Assembly: GCA_015484555.1 (NCBI GenBank) | Contig: WFMZ01000047.1 | Location: forward strand, 1-54,759 | Length of the DNA stretch: 54,759 bases | From: Hydrogenovibrio sp. | GTDB taxonomy: Bacteria > Pseudomonadota > Gammaproteobacteria > Thiomicrospirales > Thiomicrospiraceae | Direction of reading: 5' to 3' | Part shown: one piece after another, positions 37,247 through 49,000 of the stretch | Layout: the number at the start of each line of letters is the position of its first letter | Position numbering within the stretch: position 1 is the first letter of the stretch | Program-made: the position numbers and the translations under genes | Notes under the pieces: generated by a model | Database searches by the model: none | Seen by the model: only the letters and a program-made list of their open reading frames with translations | What the model was told of the DNA's origin: nothing

Positions 37247-38518
37247 ATGTCTTATCAATTAGTTACCAATGCTACCCTTAAATTTCTAGAAGCCTTGCCT
37301 GAAAAGGCAAGCTTAACGCTAGGGCTAAGTGGTGGAATTGATTCTGTTGTTTTGTGTCATGCCTTGGCAAAAAATATTCATGCTACGCCTTCTTTAACCT
37401 CAAAAAAAATTCAAGTTCAAACTTGTTACATTCATCATGGCTTGCAAAAAGAAGCAGATAACTGGGCTTTATTTACCCAAAAAATTTCAGAAAACTTAGG
37501 TCTTCCGTATCAATTTGTTCAAATTTCAGTTGGTTCTACAGCTCGTAAGGGGGTTGAAGCAGCCGCTAGAGAAGCAAGGTATCAAGCTTTATTTGATGTA
37601 TGTCCGGCTGATGGTTACCTGTTAACTGGTCACCACTTAAATGATCAAACGGAAACCATTTTACTGAATTTATTTAGAGGGTCTGGTGTTAAGGGCTTAC
37701 TCGGTATGCCAGCGTCAAAATATGTTGCAGAGCAGAAAGCCTTTTTAGTAAGGCCTTTGTTAACGGTTTCGCAGCAAGCCATTCAAGATTATGCTGAGCA
37801 CTATCAATTGCAGTGGGTGGAAGATTTATCCAATCAAGACAATAGTTTTAAAAGAAACTATTTAAGAAATGATTTGCTACCCAAAATTCGCCAGGGGTGG
37901 TCTGGTGTTGAGGGCAATGTTGTTCGGTTTTCTAATCATTTAAGGGAGTCTCAAGGCTTGCTAGATGAGCTAGCACAGTCTGATTTAGAAAAATGTACTT
38001 ATCATCCACTTTGGATTTGCCTTGAAGCTGTTCAAACGTTAAGTTGGCCGAGACAAAAAAATATTATTCAATATTGGTTGTCGGAAAAAGCACTTTATTC
38101 AGTACGGATGACAGAATCTATTTTTGAATGGTTAGCACTCAACTTACAAAATGATAATGGCAATGCACACGCACTTAGAAAGGGAAAAAATTTCAGTTTA
38201 AGGGTGGAAAAAAAGACTCTATTTGTTTTGCCTTTGTTAGCTGTAAAGTACCGTTTTCCATTGAATGATTTTAATGCACTGGAACAGGGGTTTAGCGAAA
38301 ATGTTTTAGCAGAAAGACTATTGATGTTACAGGTTAATAATCCTTTTGATAGGCGAGTGATTCGCAATATTTCAGAGGTTGAACTTGGTAGTAATCAGCC
38401 CCTAAAAAAATGGTTTAAAGCTAATTCGATTTGCTTATGGAATCGAAGCCGCTGGCCTGTGCTAGCAGAAAATGGCCTGCTAATTGAAATTATCGGTTTT
38501 AATTCTTCTTTGAAATAG
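37247..38518 (+). CDS. tilS: tRNA(Ile)-lysidine synthase
   Basis: 423 residues. It modifies C34 of the minor isoleucine tRNA with lysine so that it reads AUA. The PP-loop is LGLSGGIDSVVL near the N-terminus, followed by CYIHHGLQ, GVEAAAREARYQAL, LTGHHLNDQTETILLNLFRGSG and NYLRNDLLPKI. The ATG at 37247 is preferred over a TTG at 37217. A copy of the dispersed motif (one inserted T) lies at 37883-37902. Confidence 0.95.
   Translation: MSYQLVTNATLKFLEALPEKASLTLGLSGGIDSVVLCHALAKNIHATPSLTSKKIQVQTCYIHHGLQKEADNWALFTQKISENLGLPYQFVQISVGSTARKGVEAAAREARYQALFDVCPADGYLLTGHHLNDQTETILLNLFRGSGVKGLLGMPASKYVAEQKAFLVRPLLTVSQQAIQDYAEHYQLQWVEDLSNQDNSFKRNYLRNDLLPKIRQGWSGVEGNVVRFSNHLRESQGLLDELAQSDLEKCTYHPLWICLEAVQTLSWPRQKNIIQYWLSEKALYSVRMTESIFEWLALNLQNDNGNAHALRKGKNFSLRVEKKTLFVLPLLAVKYRFPLNDFNALEQGFSENVLAERLLMLQVNNPFDRRVIRNISEVELGSNQPLKKWFKANSICLWNRSRWPVLAENGLLIEIIGFNSSLK
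37883..37902 (+). repeat. Dispersed motif, intragenic copy in tilS
   Basis: AAAATTCGCCAGGGGTGGTC: identical to the main form except for one inserted T. It encodes KIRQGWS, a different frame from the copy at 119-137. Confidence 0.65.
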
Positions 38519-38558
38519 ATTTTCTATTATAAAGTTAGTGATTTTAAGCCAGGTTTTT

Positions 38559-38587
38559 TTGCAGAAAACTCAAGTTTCCGCTATAAT
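38559..38587 (+). promoter_or_regulatory. Promoter of pyrG
   Basis: TTGCAG (38559) and TATAAT (38582) are separated by exactly 17 bp. The predicted start is about 60 nt before the pyrG ATG. Confidence 0.65.
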
Positions 38588-38654
38588 ATTCATCCATTCT
38601 ACGGGCATATTTATCTTCAAGCCTTAGTAACATAAATTATCAAAAAGTGAATTC

Positions 38655-40286
38655 ATGACCAAGTTTATATTTGTCACCGGTGGCGTTGTTTCTTCTTTAG
38701 GGAAAGGTATTGCTGCAGCCTCTTTAGGCGCCTTGCTAGAAGCAAGAGGCCTAAAGGTTAGTATGTTAAAAATGGACCCTTACATTAACGTTGACCCAGG
38801 AACCATGAGCCCATTACAGCATGGTGAGGTATTTGTGACCGATGATGGCGCAGAGACAGATTTAGATTTGGGTCATTACGAGCGATTTGTTCAAAAATAT
38901 TTCGGTAAAAAGAACAGTTTCTCTGCCGGTCAAGTGTATGAGAATGTTATTCGTAAAGAACGCAAAGGCGACTATCTTGGTGGTACAGTTCAAGTTATTC
39001 CGCATATTACTGATGAAATAAAACGTCGTATCCTTTTGGCTGCAGAAGGGGCTGATATTGCAATGGTAGAAGTCGGTGGAACAGTCGGTGATATCGAATC
39101 CCTGCCTTTTTTAGAAGCTATTCGCCAGCTAGGAGTTGAAGTAGGGCGTGATCGAGCCTTGTTTATGCATTTAACCTTACTGCCTTATATTGCAGTGGCG
39201 GGTGAAGTCAAAACCAAGCCAACTCAGCATTCCGTTAAAGAATTACGTTCTATTGGTATTCAGCCCGATATTCTGGTTTGTCGTTCTGAGTTGAAGCTAG
39301 GCGATACAGAAAAGAAAAAAATTGCACTGTTTACCAATGTAGAAGAAAAAGCCGTAATCAGTTCACTAGATGCTCGCAGCATTTATGAAGTGCCTCGTAT
39401 GTTGCACGAACAAGGGTTAGATGATTTGGTCACCCATCGCTTTAGAATAGAGGCTCCTGTTGCAAATATCGCTGACTGGGATCAAATTGTAGCAGATCAG
39501 TTGAGCCCTGAAAAAACCGTCGATATTGCAATGGTGGGTAAATATGTTGATTTAACCGAAGCCTATAAATCTTTAAATGAAGCCTTGATTCACGGCGGAA
39601 TTCATGCCCACACAAAAGTAAAAATTCATTACATCGATTCAGAAACACTTGAAACTGATGGAATTGATGCCATTAAGGATATGGATGCGATTTTGGTGCC
39701 CGGTGGATTTGGTGAGCGTGGCGTGGAAGGTAAAATTTTAGCCATTCAATATGCTCGTGAAAACAAAGTACCTTATTTAGGTATCTGTTTAGGGATGCAA
39801 ATGGCGGTAGTTGAATTTGCACGTCATGTTGCTAACTTAAAAGATGCTCATAGTCTAGAGTTAAATGCTGAAACACCTCATCCCGTTGTGGCATTGATTA
39901 CAGAGTGGACTGATGAGCAAGGTAAAACTGTTCAACGAGATGAGACGGCAGATCTAGGTGGTACGATGCGCTTAGGGGGTCAAAACTGTGTGTTAAATTC
40001 AGGTAGTTTGCTAGCAGATGTTTATGGTGAAAGCTTAATTAGAGAAAGACACCGCCATCGTTATGAAGTGAATGATGGTTATGTGGCAAAGTTGGAAGAG
40101 TCGGGTCTGATTATTTCAGGTAAATCTGAAGATGGTAGCTTAGTTGAGACCATTGAAATTGCAGATCATCCTTGGTTTATTGCTTGCCAATTCCACCCAG
40201 AATTTACTTCTACACCACGTAATGGTCACCCTTTATTTACGTCGTTTGTTGAAGCGGCGAATATTCAAAAAACTCTTAAGAAATAG
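38655..40286 (+). CDS. pyrG: CTP synthase
   Basis: 543 residues. It aminates UTP to CTP using glutamine. The synthetase domain opens [21 protein letters not shown] and contains [14 protein letters not shown]. The glutaminase domain has the nucleophile in [15 protein letters not shown] and the His-Glu pair in CQFHPEFTS. Standard length. It heads pyrG-kdsA-eno-ftsB, a conserved order. Confidence 0.98.
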   Translation: MTKFIFVTGGVVSSLGKGIAAASLGALLEARGLKVSMLKMDPYINVDPGTMSPLQHGEVFVTDDGAETDLDLGHYERFVQKYFGKKNSFSAGQVYENVIRKERKGDYLGGTVQVIPHITDEIKRRILLAAEGADIAMVEVGGTVGDIESLPFLEAIRQLGVEVGRDRALFMHLTLLPYIAVAGEVKTKPTQHSVKELRSIGIQPDILVCRSELKLGDTEKKKIALFTNVEEKAVISSLDARSIYEVPRMLHEQGLDDLVTHRFRIEAPVANIADWDQIVADQLSPEKTVDIAMVGKYVDLTEAYKSLNEALIHGGIHAHTKVKIHYIDSETLETDGIDAIKDMDAILVPGGFGERGVEGKILAIQYARENKVPYLGICLGMQMAVVEFARHVANLKDAHSLELNAETPHPVVALITEWTDEQGKTVQRDETADLGGTMRLGGQNCVLNSGSLLADVYGESLIRERHRHRYEVNDGYVAKLEESGLIISGKSEDGSLVETIEIADHPWFIACQFHPEFTSTPRNGHPLFTSFVEAANIQKTLKK

Positions 40287-40300
40287 AGAAGGTTGTTTAA

Positions 40301-41134
40301 ATGAAATTATGTAACTTTAACGTTGGTATTGATCAGCCTTTCTTTTTAATTGCGGGCCCTTGTGTCATTGAATCAGAACAAATGGCGTTAGATACAGCAG
40401 GGCGTTTAAAAGAGTTAACAGCAGAACTAGGTATACCTTTTATTTATAAGTCTTCTTATGATAAAGCGAACCGTTCATCAACTCAAAGCTTTCGTGGTTT
40501 AGGCGTTGAAGAAGGGTTGAGAATTCTTCAAAAAGTAAAAGATGAAATTGGTGTACCTGTTTTAACCGACGTACATGAAGATTCTCCTTTAGATGAAGTG
40601 GCTTCTGTTGTCGATGTAATGCAAACGCCTGCTTTTTTAGTTCGTCAAACTAACTTTATTCAAAATGTATGTCGTCAAGGCATCCCTGTTAATATCAAAA
40701 AAGGGCAGTTTCAAGCGCCTTGGGATATGGATCAGGTGGTTGCCAAAGCACGTGAAGTGGGTAATGAACATATTATGGTTTGTGATCGTGGTACTTCATT
40801 TGGTTACAACACACTGGTTTCTGATATGCGTGGTTTGGCTTCAATGCGTCAAACAGGTTGTCCGGTGGTATTTGATGCTACTCATTCAGTTCAGCAACCG
40901 GGTGGCAACGGCACAACCTCTGGCGGGCAAAGAGAAATGGTGCCGGTATTGGCACGTGCAGCCATTGCCGCTGGTGTGTCAGGTGTCTTTATGGAAACCC
41001 ATCCAGATCCTGATAAAGCCTTATCTGATGGCCCTAATATGTGGCCACTAGGCAATTTACGCCCGGTACTAGAAACCATGAAGATGTTAGACGATATTGT
41101 CAAATCACAAGGCTTCATTGAAAATCAAACTTAA
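40301..41134 (+). CDS. kdsA: 3-deoxy-8-phosphooctulonate synthase
   Basis: 277 residues. It condenses arabinose 5-phosphate and PEP to KDO-8-phosphate for LPS. Motifs: [45 protein letters not shown] and [12 protein letters not shown]. Lies 14 bp after pyrG, linking CTP supply to CMP-KDO formation. Confidence 0.97.
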   Translation: MKLCNFNVGIDQPFFLIAGPCVIESEQMALDTAGRLKELTAELGIPFIYKSSYDKANRSSTQSFRGLGVEEGLRILQKVKDEIGVPVLTDVHEDSPLDEVASVVDVMQTPAFLVRQTNFIQNVCRQGIPVNIKKGQFQAPWDMDQVVAKAREVGNEHIMVCDRGTSFGYNTLVSDMRGLASMRQTGCPVVFDATHSVQQPGGNGTTSGGQREMVPVLARAAIAAGVSGVFMETHPDPDKALSDGPNMWPLGNLRPVLETMKMLDDIVKSQGFIENQT

Positions 41135-41214
41135 ATAAAGCTTGAAGAGCTACTTAACGGGTGGTTTCAAGTTTTACCAGGATTTAAATTTTAAAAATAT
41201 ATAGTTGAAAATAG

Positions 41215-42507
<1,293 letters not shown>

Positions 42508-42519
42508 TCTAATTTACGT

Positions 42520-42543
42520 TTAGCTCACTGAAAAGTGGGCTAA
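42520..42543 (+). terminator. Stem-loop after eno
   Basis: TTAGCTCAC and GTGGGCTAA pair over 9 bp (one G-T) around a TGAAAA loop. The following T-tract is weak, so read-through to ftsB is likely. Confidence 0.55.
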
Positions 42544-42628
42544 TTTAGTCTGCTATTTTGGTAGAATTCTTACAAAGATAGCAGTGTAAATTAGCTTGCC
42601 AGCGTTGCAGTTAAAAGGAAGAAATTGT

Positions 42629-42904
42629 ATGAAATCTGTCTTTATTGTATTGGGAGTGATTGTTTTATTGTTAGCAATGCGCCTCCTTTCCTCTCATGGC
42701 GGTATCGTAGAATATTTTTCTTTGCAAACAAAGTTAGAAGCATTACAAGCTGAAAACCAACAGCTGATGCAAAGTAATGCATCCCTTAAAAAAGAAGTGT
42801 TAGACCTACAATCTAGTACAGATTCAATTGAAGCCATTGCCCGTGAAAAATTAGGGATGGTGGCTAAAGATGAAGTATTTGTAAAGGTCATTAAGTTAAA
42901 TTAA
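42629..42904 (+). CDS. ftsB: Cell division protein FtsB
   Basis: A 91-residue bitopic inner-membrane protein of the FtsQLB divisome complex. One membrane segment (about 3-20) is followed by a coiled coil (LQTKLEALQAENQQLMQSNASLKKEV) and the C-terminal block SIEAIAREKLGMVAKDEVF. ATG at 42629 has AAAAGGAAG upstream; an earlier TTG is not used. The eno-ftsB order is conserved. Confidence 0.95.
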   Translation: MKSVFIVLGVIVLLLAMRLLSSHGGIVEYFSLQTKLEALQAENQQLMQSNASLKKEVLDLQSSTDSIEAIAREKLGMVAKDEVFVKVIKLN

Positions 42905-42970
42905 CCCTTCTTGTTTCCTGTGAATAATCCATAGTTTCACACTACCTTTGTCTTTTTTCGGAATTCTTTA

Positions 42971-44059
42971 ATGTCCAATAGTCACCAATCTGATAACGTT
43001 TCAAAAACAATTCGTCTTACCGAATATAGTCACGGCGCTGGGTGTGGTTGTAAAATCTCTCCTAAAATTTTAGACAGCATATTAAAATCAAACCTAGCCA
43101 TTACGCCTAACCCAGCCTTATTGGTTGGGCATAGCACAAAAGATGATGCCGCTGCATTTGACTTAGGCAATGGCACATCTGTATTAAGTACCACCGATTT
43201 CTTTATGCCTATTGTGGATGACCCTTTTACCTTTGGCAAAATAGCCGCCACCAATGCCATTAGCGATATTTACGCAATGGGCGGAAAGCCTTTAATGGCC
43301 ATTGCCATTTTTGGCTGGCCAATTGACCGTTTACCCGCTGAAGTGGGGCAGCAGGTAATAGAAGGTGGGCGTGCAACCTGTGAAGCAGCAGGTATTCCTT
43401 TAGCGGGTGGGCACTCTATAGATTCTCCAGAACCTATCTTTGGTTTGGCGGTTACGGGTATTGTTGATAACAAATACTTAAAGACCAATGCAACAGCAGA
43501 AGCAGATTGTGAGATATTCCTTACTAAATCTGTCGGGATTGGTATTCTGACTACGGCACAAAAACAGAAAAAAATAAGTGATTTAGATATGGCCGCTGCG
43601 ATTGATTCTATGACCGCTTTAAATAAGGCGGGTACAGAGTTAGCAGAATTAGAAGGTGTTTCTGCCTTAACAGATGTCACAGGGTTTGGCTTGTTAGGCC
43701 ACTTAATCGAAGTCTGTGAAGGCAGTAAAATTGCCGCACAAATTAATTTTGAGGCTGTGCCGGTTTTAAATAATGTATTCAATTATTTAGAGCAAGGTTG
43801 TGTGCCTGGCGGAACAGGTCGAAACTTTGACAGCTATGGACATAAAGTTTGTGGATCTCTTGATGGCAGAATAAGCGACCTTCAAAAAAATATTCTTTGT
43901 GACCCCCAAACTTCCGGTGGATTACTGGCTGTAGTACGCAAAGACACAGTAGAAGCTTTTCAAACAATTGCTAAAAAGCATGGATTAACGTTACATAGCA
44001 TTGGCCAGACACGACAGCAAACACAAGCTAATTCAGCTTGCTGTGTTGAGGTGGTTTAA
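42971..44059 (+). CDS. selD: Selenide, water dikinase
   Basis: 362 residues. It makes selenophosphate from selenide and ATP. The active site YSHGAGCGCKISP has Cys25, Cys27 and Lys28; the key position is Cys rather than selenocysteine. LSTTDFFMPIVDDPFTFG and ALTDVTGFGLLGHL are further landmarks. It directly precedes mnmH (stop and start overlap), so the selenophosphate made here is dedicated at least to tRNA. Confidence 0.97.
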   Translation: MSNSHQSDNVSKTIRLTEYSHGAGCGCKISPKILDSILKSNLAITPNPALLVGHSTKDDAAAFDLGNGTSVLSTTDFFMPIVDDPFTFGKIAATNAISDIYAMGGKPLMAIAIFGWPIDRLPAEVGQQVIEGGRATCEAAGIPLAGGHSIDSPEPIFGLAVTGIVDNKYLKTNATAEADCEIFLTKSVGIGILTTAQKQKKISDLDMAAAIDSMTALNKAGTELAELEGVSALTDVTGFGLLGHLIEVCEGSKIAAQINFEAVPVLNNVFNYLEQGCVPGGTGRNFDSYGHKVCGSLDGRISDLQKNILCDPQTSGGLLAVVRKDTVEAFQTIAKKHGLTLHSIGQTRQQTQANSACCVEVV

Positions 44060-45186
44060 TGACTTCCTTGACGCAGTTCCCAGAGGACTTACCGCAAACA
44101 GATAATTTTTTGGATATTGTCCTTAATCAAACCCCTTTAATTGATGTTAGAGCGCCCGTTGAATTTCAGCAAGGAGCTTTTTCTTCAGCTTGTAACTTAC
44201 CACTGATGGATGACAAAGAGCGCGAAGCCGTGGGAATCTGTTATAAAGAACAAGGTAGTGACGAGGCAGTTAAGCTTGGTCATAAACTGGTTAATCAGCA
44301 AGTTAAAGAACCTAGGGTAGAAGCTTGGAAAGCTTATATTTCAGCTAACCCAAATGCTTTACTTTATTGCTTTAGAGGCGGTATGCGTTCTAAGATTTCA
44401 CAGCAATGGCTAAATGATGCTGGCTGTGACATAACCCGTTTAAAAGGGGGCTACAAAGCCTTTAGGCGTTACTTAATTGATTATATAGATAATATTCCTG
44501 CGCTATTTGCAGCACGCAATATTCAGCCTATTATATTGGCGGGTAGAACTGGAACGGGTAAAACCTTGGTTTTACAGCATATTGAAAACCAAGTTGACCT
44601 AGAAGGCTTGGCTAACCACAGAGGCTCCACCTTTGGTCGCCACTTTGATCCGCAGCCGACCCAAATAAACTTTGAAAATAAGTTGGCAATGGCCTTGATT
44701 CAATTTGTTGAGTCGGATGCACAGCATAAGCAGTTAATTGTTGAAGATGAAGCTCGTAATGTTGGTTCGCTTAATGTTCCTTTAAAGTTATTTGACTTTT
44801 TAAAGACTGGACAACGCATTGTTTTGGAAACCCCTTTAAGTGAACGCATTGATATTACGCTAGATGAATATGTAAAAGTCGCACAGCAAGAATATGCTAC
44901 TTTGCAAGACTGGGTTGACTTTATGACGGCTGCTTTTTCACGTATTCAGAAACGTTTAGGAGGGGAAAGATATCAGCGAGTGGTAGAATTTTTTGAAGCA
45001 GCGATGGTTCAGCAACATAAAACGGGTGAGCTAGAAGGGCATAGACCTTGGATTGAAATATTGCTGGTAGAATATTACGACCCAATGTATGACTTTCAAA
45101 TGGAAAAGAATAATCATCCTGTTTTATTTTCAGGCAATATTGAAGAAGTGGTTGCTTACATTAAATCGTTAATTAATGAGGCGTAA
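44059..45186 (+). CDS. mnmH: tRNA 2-selenouridine synthase
   Basis: 375 residues (SelU/YbbB/MnmH). It replaces sulfur of 2-thiouridine at tRNA wobble position 34 with selenium, by way of a geranylated intermediate. An N-terminal rhodanese domain carries catalytic Cys104 in LLYCFRGGMRS. A P-loop AGRTGTGKT (residues 161-169) opens the second domain. It forms a two-gene operon with selD. No selA or selB is seen in the window. Confidence 0.96.
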   Translation: MTSLTQFPEDLPQTDNFLDIVLNQTPLIDVRAPVEFQQGAFSSACNLPLMDDKEREAVGICYKEQGSDEAVKLGHKLVNQQVKEPRVEAWKAYISANPNALLYCFRGGMRSKISQQWLNDAGCDITRLKGGYKAFRRYLIDYIDNIPALFAARNIQPIILAGRTGTGKTLVLQHIENQVDLEGLANHRGSTFGRHFDPQPTQINFENKLAMALIQFVESDAQHKQLIVEDEARNVGSLNVPLKLFDFLKTGQRIVLETPLSERIDITLDEYVKVAQQEYATLQDWVDFMTAAFSRIQKRLGGERYQRVVEFFEAAMVQQHKTGELEGHRPWIEILLVEYYDPMYDFQMEKNNHPVLFSGNIEEVVAYIKSLINEA

Positions 45187-45228
45187 AGACTGTTTAGGTT
45201 TCTGGTTATCAAGAAAGCTTGAACCTTA

Positions 45229-45249
45229 AAAATCGCCAGGGGTGGGTAC
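45229..45249 (+). repeat. Dispersed motif, intergenic copy
   Basis: AAAATCGCCAGGGGTGGGTAC. The first 17 bases equal the main form; the end GGTGGGTAC is shared with the variant at 6597. It lies between the convergent mnmH and aat genes. Confidence 0.7.
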
Positions 45250-45274
45250 AACCTTTAGTGGATTTAAGATAGGG

Positions 45275-45991
45275 TTAGAGCTCAAGCGTCCACTTCTTAG
45301 GGGGGAAGTCTTTTAAGGTATCTTCTTCTAAACCTTTTTCAAATTCTGCTCGGTTGATTAAATGGGCCCCTAATGAATTAAGGTGTTCGCTTTCAATTTG
45401 AGCATCAATCATGTTAAATCCCCAAACCTTTAATTGTTCGACTAGGTGCACAAATCCTACCTTAGAAGCATTGCTTGTTTTAGTAAACATAGATTCACCA
45501 AAAAATACCTTGCCAATTGCCACACCATATAACCCGCCAACCAACTTATCTTTTAGCCATACTTCGACGGAATGGGCATGACCTTGTTCATGCAATTCAA
45601 TATAAGCTTGTTGCATGTCATCCAAAATCCAAGTGCCTTCTTCCTCTTGTCGCTTTATATTGGCACAAGCTTGAATGACAGCAGGGAAGTCTTTATCAAA
45701 GGTGATGGTAAATTTTTGTTGGCGAATAAGCTTTGCCAAGCTTTTACTCACTTTTAAATTGTCTACAAATACGACCGACCGAGGGTTTGGGCTCCACCAC
45801 ATGATGTCACTTTCTTCATTAAACCAGGGGAATATACCTTGTGAATAGGCACACAACAGCCATTCAGGCGTTAAGGCACCGCCCATAGCAAGCAGGCCAT
45901 CAGGGTCAGTCATGGCTAGTTCTGTTGGGGGAAACATAACAGGGCTTTCATCTAGCCAAAAAGGCACGGTAATCGGTTGGTTTGCACTCAT
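45275..45991 (-). CDS. aat: Leucyl/phenylalanyl-tRNA-protein transferase
   Basis: 238 residues. It adds Leu or Phe from tRNA to proteins with N-terminal Arg or Lys, marking them for ClpSAP (N-end rule). Motifs: FPPTELAMTDPDGLLAMGGALTPEWLL, AYSQGIFPWF, WWSPNPRSV, GTWILDDMQQAYIELHEQGHAHSVEVW and FFGESMF. Normal length. It is transcribed away from dnaE. Confidence 0.97.
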   Translation of the reverse strand: MSANQPITVPFWLDESPVMFPPTELAMTDPDGLLAMGGALTPEWLLCAYSQGIFPWFNEESDIMWWSPNPRSVVFVDNLKVSKSLAKLIRQQKFTITFDKDFPAVIQACANIKRQEEEGTWILDDMQQAYIELHEQGHAHSVEVWLKDKLVGGLYGVAIGKVFFGESMFTKTSNASKVGFVHLVEQLKVWGFNMIDAQIESEHLNSLGAHLINRAEFEKGLEEDTLKDFPPKKWTLEL

Positions 45992-46077
45992 GATATTTTT
46001 TGTTCAAAAAGAAATAAGAGTCTATTCTAATTGGTTAAAATGCTTCTTCAAACTTTATATATAGAAACTTAGCTTAA

Positions 46078-49000
46078 ATGACACAATTTGTTCACCTACA
46101 TGTTCACTCTGAATACTCCGTTATGGATTCAACGCTTGGCGTAAAAACAGCTATTAACCTGGCGGCAAGTGGAGAACAACCTGCTTTAGCCATTACTGAT
46201 CAAGCGAATATGTTTGCCTTGGTAAAATTTTATAGCAATGCGATGGATTCGGGGATAAAGCCGATTATTGGTGTAGATGTATATGTTGAATCACCAGAAG
46301 GTGATGTCTTTAAGGTAGTTTGCCTGTGCCAAAATGAACAAGGTTATTTAAACCTATCGCATATTCTTTCTAAAGCTTATCTTGAAAATCAGCATATATT
46401 GAATGGCAAAATGCGCGCCTGTATTAAGCAAGAATGGTTAGCCGAAAGAAATGAAGGGTTAATCATTTTATCTGGCGGACGAGAGGGGGATGTTGGTAAG
46501 GCCATTTTGGCAGAAAAGCCTAACTTGGTGACTGCGCGTGTAAAGTGGTGGACAAATTACTTTCCGAATCGTTTTTATTTAGAGCTTATTCGCACTCAGC
46601 GAGAGGGTGAAGAAGCCTGTATTGTCGGTGCGCTTGAAATCTCTCAACGCTATCAAGTACCTGTTGTGGCGACCAATGATGTACGTTTTGAAAAGTCGGC
46701 CGACTTTGAAGCTCATGAAGTACGTGTTTGTATTCATGATGGTTATGTATTGGGTGATCCTAACCGTCCTAAAATTTATTCAGAAGAGCAATATTTTAAA
46801 ACTACCGCTGAAATGGTCGAGCTATTTTCAGATGTTCCTGAAGCCATTGCTAACTCACTTGAAATAGCCAAACGTTGTAATTTAGATTTAACCTTAGGTG
46901 AATTTTTCCTACCTGACTTCCCTGTTCCAGATGGTTTAACACCTGATGATTATTTTATTCAAGCTTCTAAGGAAGGTTTGAATGAACGGTTAGACTTTTT
47001 ATTTGGGCACTTAAATGAAGTTGAATTTGCCGAAAAACGTATTGAATATGATGAACGCCTTAAATTTGAATTAGACATTATTATTCAAATGGGATTCCCG
47101 GGCTACTTTTTTATCGTTGCCGATTTCATTCAATGGGGTAAAGACAATGGCGTGCCTGTCGGGCCTGGGCGTGGTTCTGGTGCGGGGTCACTGGTAGCTT
47201 ATGTGCTTAAAATTACCGACCTAGACCCTTTAGAGTACGACCTGTTATTCGAACGTTTTCTAAACCCTGAGCGTGTTTCGATGCCCGATTTCGATGTCGA
47301 CTTCTGTATGGATCGCCGTGATGAAGTGATTAGCTATGTTTCTCGCCAGTATGGTCAAGACCATGTTTCTCAAATTGTCACTTTCGGCACCATGGCCGCT
47401 AAGGCGGTTATTCGAGATGTTGGTCGTGTATTAGACTTAGGTTACGGCAAGGTCGATAGTGTTGCAAAGTTGATTCCCAATGACTTAGGTATCAAGCTAA
47501 AAGAAGCGCTAGAGCAAGAACCCCTTTTACAAGAACGTTATGATGAAGAAGAAGATATTCGCCAGCTATTAGACCTAGGTTTAATTCTAGAAGGTACGAT
47601 TCGTAATACAGGTAAGCATGCGGGTGGTGTGGTGATTGGCCCGAAACCTTTAGATGAGTTTTGCCCTATTTTATGTGAAGCCGATGGCTCTAGTGTGGTC
47701 ACGCAACTTGATAAAAACGATGTTGAAACCATTGGTTTGGTTAAGTTCGATTTTTTGGGGTTAAGAACCCTAACCATTATTGACTGGGCATTAGCGTCCA
47801 TTAATGAGGGTAAAGAAAAAGGGCAAGAAGGTTTTATTGAAATTGAGCGTATTCCTTTACAAGATACCGAAACCTTTGACCTAATTAAAACGGGTCGAAC
47901 CACGGGTGTATTCCAGTTAGAATCTTCGGGTATGCAAAACCTAATTGTGCGCTTAAAGCCCGATTGTTTTGAAGATATTATCGCCTTGGTTGCACTCTTC
48001 CGTCCCGGGCCACTAGAATCAGGCATGGTTGATAACTTTATTGCGCGTAAGCATGGTAAAGAAAAAGTATCTTACCCAGATGCACAGTTCCAACATGACT
48101 CTCTTATCCCTGTTTTAGAACCGACCTACGGTGTTATTTTGTACCAAGAGCAGGTGATGCAAATTGCCCAGGTACTGGCCGGTTATACGCTAGGTGGCGC
48201 GGATATGCTACGTCGTGCAATGGGTAAGAAAAAACCTGAAGAAATGGCTAAGCAGCGTTCAGTCTTTAAAGAAGGCGCTATTAGCATCAATGTTGATGGC
48301 GACCTTGCCATGAAAATTTTTGACTTGGTAGAAAAGTTTGCCGGTTATGGTTTTAACAAGTCTCACTCTGCCGCCTATGCATTAGTGTCTTATCAATCGG
48401 CTTGGTTGAAAACACATTATCCTGCTGAATTTATGGCGGCGCAAATATCGTCAGATATGGATAACACTGAAAAAGTCGTCCACATGATTAACGAATGTTA
48501 TTCCATGGGCTTAGAAGTGGATGTACCTAATATTAATGAAGGCCATATTCACTTTAAACCGGTGGTGGGTGAAAAACGCTTACGTTATGGTTTAGGTGGT
48601 ATTAAAGGCGTTGGAGAAGCGGCCTTAGAAGGCGTGGTGGCAGAACGTGAAAAAAATGGCCTTTTCACCAGTTTGTTTGATTTCTGTCTGCGCGTGAACC
48701 GTAAGGCCAATAAACGCGTGTTAGAAGCCTTGATTAATGGTGGTGCCTTCGACAAGTTGCATGATAACCGAAATGCCATGTTGCACAGTATTGGTTTTGC
48801 GCTGCAAAAGGCCGACCAAAAGCATAAGGATGAAGCGGCAGGACAAGCAGACCTTTTTGGCGATGCAATGGCTTTTGAAGAAGAAAATTCCGAAACTCTG
48901 ATTAACGTGCCTGAGATGGCTGAAAAAATACGCCTTAAGGCAGAAAAAAATGTTTTAGGGTTGTATTTGACTGGTCACCCTATTGAAGCTTATCAAGAAG

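Noticed and set aside
43270-43782. A 170-codon reverse frame inside selD
   Set aside because: It is a shadow of the selD coding strand with no translation signals.
47538-48026. A 162-codon reverse frame inside dnaE
   Set aside because: It is a shadow of a conserved polymerase region.
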